From: Montifringilla adamsi
Taxonomy: Eukaryota > Chordata > Aves > Passeriformes > Passeridae
Length of the DNA: 64,000 nt
NCBI GenBank assembly: GCA_017590115.1
Contig: JAGGNK010012003.1
Coordinates: forward strand, 3,735,041-3,799,040
Direction of reading: 5' to 3'
Part shown: piece after piece, positions 60,374 to 64,000 of the stretch
Numbering within the stretch: the first letter of the stretch is position 1
Layout: the number at the start of each line of letters is the position of its first letter
The notes under the pieces: generated by a model
What the model was told of the DNA's origin: nothing
What the model saw: the letters and a program-made list of their open reading frames with translations, nothing else
Databases searched by the model: none
Program-made: the position numbers and the translations under genes

Positions 60374-62402
60374 TAATGTTGGGGTGACTAATACTCTGTG
60401 GCCATCTGCACAAATTGGCAGCTGTAAAGTAAAGCAGCAAGGTTATTGCACTATATATGTATATATATATAGATACAGATATTGCAGCATTAAGTGTAAA
60501 GCGTGTGGATATTCTGTATGGCAGCATTCAGCATTAATCAGTGGGGAATGTGAAATAAAACACGTAGGCCATTGTGTGAGGGTTTAGTTCCCTCATTACG
60601 GGGAGCGTGGCGCACATTGGAGCGTGCGGAAGGGGCAGCGTGGGGCAACCAAAGTTATTCAGGGATTTGGGGAATGAATTCTAAAGAAAGATTAGCTAGG
60701 CTTGGCCTCTATAACTCTGAAACAAGAATTGTTGAGTTGAGCAGCTTGCTAAGGCATGGTGATACTGAATTGGGAGCTCAGGGAAATAATTCCTTATCTG
60801 AGCTCTTGGACAGACTTGGTGGAAGAAGCACCATGAAGGATTTGGAGGGTGAAGCTCCATCTCCCTGTGCTGAGGCTGACCCTGGATCAGGAAATGTGTG
60901 GGATTTGAGTGCAGGGATAGATGGGAGAGCAGGGGGAGTTTAGTCACCTGTATTTCATTCCACTTTTATAGGATACTTTTCTGGCGAGGGATCTGAAAGA
61001 AAGTGAGACCGTGGTCCTACTGAGGTTTGGTGGTGCTGGCTTTCACCAAAGCACTCAACATTCCTGGTTTTGTACTGGAGTCTGTCATTGGCTTTTCAGG
61101 ATTTAAAAAGGGTGACCTTCAGGCCTGGCATCAGGTGTGTTTTTATTTTCAGCACATTGTAGCTTTCATTGTGGTATTTCCAGCTGGATTTTCTGGAAAG
61201 CTTTTTGGAGAAGCCATCCTGGTTTAGCCTTTCCATTTTGAGGATCTACTTTCAGCCTACCCTTATTATCCCTGGGAATCAAACCAGGACATGTAACCTG
61301 TCCATCACATCTTAAATCCTGTCTATACAGTGAAAACAGAGATGGGTTTACAGTGCTCTGCTGATCTGGATATTTGTGACCATCTCCACGCTTGTGGAAT
61401 TTGTGGCATAATGAACATCTGAAAAGGGATTTGAGGTCCTTGGGTTAAAGGCCCATCTCCTGTAAAACACCCATTGTGGTTATTATGTTCCTCCTCAGTG
61501 ACGAGCTGTCAGGGACACAGAGTCAGTGCCACTTGGCTGATGAAAAGGCAGAACACCAGTGCCAGCACCACTCCATGGAGCAGCTTCCAGGAATCCTGCT
61601 GGGCACGGCTCCGGGAAGGGCCTGGCACCAACACAGGCAGTGCTGCTGCTCCACTGATCAGCTGCTCATCCCAAGGCTCCAGTAATGCTCTGCCCATCAC
61701 TGTGGGTTCCAGAGCCACTCAGGAAACTCCGGGAGATCCTCATCCACCTGGTGGGAGTACTGTCCCTAAGGCTGTATGGACAAGACCTCTGTGATTTATT
61801 TGGTTTCCTGATTTCCATCTTGGCCATGATGGAAATTGCTGCACTGGTGCAAAATTGTTCCACACGAAAGCCCAAGGCTCTGTTTGTAATTCTGGGTAAT
61901 TCCCACCAACCCCAGCCCTCTGCTGTCCCATGCAGTCCTAGGAAAGGCTCTTGCAGAATTGTGTGAATGTTTTGGGAATCTGAATTGCAGTAATTCCTGT
62001 ACCACCCCACAGACAGGCAGGAATAAGTGTTTAATAATAATGGAAATACAGCAGTGTCTGCACATGAATCACAACTTACTGTTTCCAAGACTGGTGGAAA
62101 GGAAGTTGATCTGAAATGGAGCCAGAACACACTGTTGGTGTTTTAGCTGGGGACTCTCTAAAAAATGTGCTCCTTTCTCACGGCTGAAGGCTCCTGAGGA
62201 GCAGGAATTGTGCTGCTGGCAGAGCCAGGCAGGAGTGAGCATGGGAGATTGTTTGGCACGAGCTGTTTTTCCTGGTGTGCCACTGGAAAAGAACTGGTGG
62301 AGGTGTTGCTCTGTTGTATCCCGTGGTAGCCAGCCCCACCTCCCCTCTCAGGGTGTCTCTTACTGGTTTTATGTAGGGGAATGGAGACCACCCCTTTTAA
62401 GG
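60374..62402. other. Intergenic DNA with a small CpG cluster
   Basis: 60599-60640 has about six CpG in 42 bases (ACGGGGAGCGTGGCGC, GGAGCGTGCGG), unusual against the CpG-poor surroundings. No exon recognised. Confidence 0.4.
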
Positions 62403-62434
62403 TTTATTTATTTATTTATTTATTTATTTATTTT
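62403..62434. repeat. TTTA microsatellite
   Basis: About seven perfect TTTA units. Confidence 0.92.
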
Positions 62435-64000
62435 CTTTACCTTACAGTGGCCATTTCTGAGTTCAACAAAGCTTTTCTGTAATAAAGGGAAGCCCACACA
62501 GACTTTGTGCTCTACCTGTGAGGGGCATCCTGCAAACCCATCCCAGGATCTCATGGGGTTAGCATTGCATGGTGAACTTCAGGTGTCTGGTCTTTACCTG
62601 GTGTTGAGGGTTTTTTCTGTTTTGTTTTTATTTTTTTTTTCCTTTAACCTCAGAATAGTTCAAATGTGTTAATTACTCCAAGGTAAAGAAGACATCTTTT
62701 AATGTGAAGGCTACCCCTGCACATGTGAAATATTTAACACTTGGTATGCTGAGACTTGCTCTTCAAAGCATTTTCATTAGCTCCAGGGGTAAATAACGTT
62801 TGGCAAGGATGATTTAGCAGGCACCAGAGGGAAGGTGCCACCAAGCAAGGGAATCACTCAGACACCCCTCTAGTTTTCAAACTAATTTCAATACACCCCA
62901 TGCACCTTGTTGTACTGTGCTGCTGAAACCTGGAAGGTGCAAAAGAGGGGCACACACTGTGTCCGTGGCAGGAATCTCATTTCATCTTGTAAATTTTATT
63001 AGCATCCTTTAATATGTACCAAATATTCTATTGGCATTTACAGAAAGAAACCCACTAGATTAGATTGTAGAGGCGTGATTTGGGATGTGCATATGGTTAA
63101 ATACCTGATGTTTTCTTTACAAACTAATTCCTGGCCAATTTGGCTACGTGAGTCAAAGCCTTAAATGGCTCCCCAGCGTTGAAACTTTGTGGAAAATTTT
63201 AGTCTTCTTGATGAAAGGCTGTATCCACAACACAGAGATCTTCTGAATCTCAGTATAAGTGTAATGTTGAAGAGTTTGTTTCTTGGAAAAAAAAAAAAAA
63301 AAAGCTAGAATTAATGCCATAATAAAGCAGACAATTTAAATGCAAAGTAAAAGGAAATTAATTTTAGGGGGATTTTTTTGATCTGCCATTCCCAAGAAAA
63401 GTGCTTCTTTTATGGTTCAGAAATTCAAATACTGAAAAACTCAGGGGTTTGGCCAAAAATACTTTTGTTTTTAGGTATTTGGTTTTTCAGGAAAAATAGG
63501 ACAAAAATTTTCCACACAAACCAACACTTTTCACAACCTTTCATGTTTCCTTGGAAATTTTCCTTGCAATTTGTTTTTGTTGGAGAAGTCGGGCTCCACC
63601 CGCCCCCGGGGAAGGATCCGCAGCCTACCTGACTGGAGTCCTCAAAAGCAGGTTAATGCAAAGTTCCTGCACTTAGCTGAGCTCTGTGGGCAGGGGAGGG
63701 TTATCCTTAGCACAAGTCACGGATATTCCTGGGTGTCCTTAACCCTTCTTTTCCCAAGCCTTTGCTGGGGCACCCTCCCTGTTCTCCCTGCACAGCTGCC
63801 AGGTGGTGACTCTGGGCATCCCATGGCAGCTGCCAGGGCTTGCAGGACGGCTGGGGCTCCTGCTTGGGAGCTCTCTCCTAGCTCAGGCTTGGAGGGGACC
63901 CCCAGGAATTCCGGGGGAGCCTCCCAGAGTGCTGTTTCTGTCAGTCCTGTGCCACAGGGCCAGGCTGGCTCAGTCCCTGAGGGGCAACAGGGTCTCAGCA
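62435..64000. other. Right edge, no gene recognised
   Basis: T run at 62629-62640 and A run at 63287-63303. The last 400 bases (63590-64000) become GC-rich, with a few CpG near 63595-63625 and a possible minus-strand donor (GTAGGC) at 63625-63630, but no exon can be supported. Confidence 0.4.

Noticed and set aside
1..64000. tRNA or other structured RNA genes
   Set aside because: No B-box word (GGTTCRANYCC) with a matching A box was found by eye on either strand; a tRNAscan or Infernal run would be decisive.

Overview
This window is nuclear DNA from a bird. The evidence is a set of CR1 LINE 3' ends, some carrying the typical avian tail (a 'TCCCTTCCA…' block followed by repeated 'ATTCTATGA'-like units), compact introns, and one complete vertebrate muscle gene whose protein is very close to the avian/mammalian family. 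The CR1 copy at 36.9-37.1 kb is of the kind common in songbirds, so a passerine is plausible but not proven.

One gene is certain. It lies on the plus strand from the promoter at about 3.43 kb to the poly(A) signal at 25.84 kb and encodes a sarcomeric myosin regulatory light chain, best matched to MYL10 (close relative MYL2). Seven coding exons (3532-3534, 12113-12199, 14943-15018, 16378-16482, 19883-19961, 24836-24884, 25632-25730) join in frame to 165 codons plus stop. Exon 1 contributes only the ATG. The product has a basic N-terminus, a phosphorylatable Ser14 region, one canonical Ca2+/Mg2+ EF-hand loop (residues 36-47) and the C-terminal end ITHGEEKD.

Layout: 1-3430 is unassigned upstream DNA. 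3434-3534 is the TATA promoter and exon 1. Intron 1 (3535-12112) holds a long TG-rich minisatellite (5601-6370), directly followed by a clean 19-bp tandem array (6425-6557), plus a CR1 tail. Introns 2-6 contain a relic palindromic element, A-rich tracts and no other gene. From 25.87 kb to the right edge (38 kb) I recognise no coding exon. That stretch holds CR1 fragments on both strands, including a young plus-strand CR1 nested inside an older minus-strand CR1 at 29.6-30.85 kb, several very old amniote repeat relics, long poly-T tracts, simple repeats and a 12-base N gap beside a G run.

No RNA gene, CRISPR array, intact transposon or provirus was seen. I found no convincing new biological system. 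The items most worth a second look are the paired tandem arrays in intron 1, the non-standard donor of intron 2, the nested CR1s, an exact 22-bp repeat 1.84 kb apart, and an unidentified 110-codon minus-strand reading frame at 38.2-38.5 kb.
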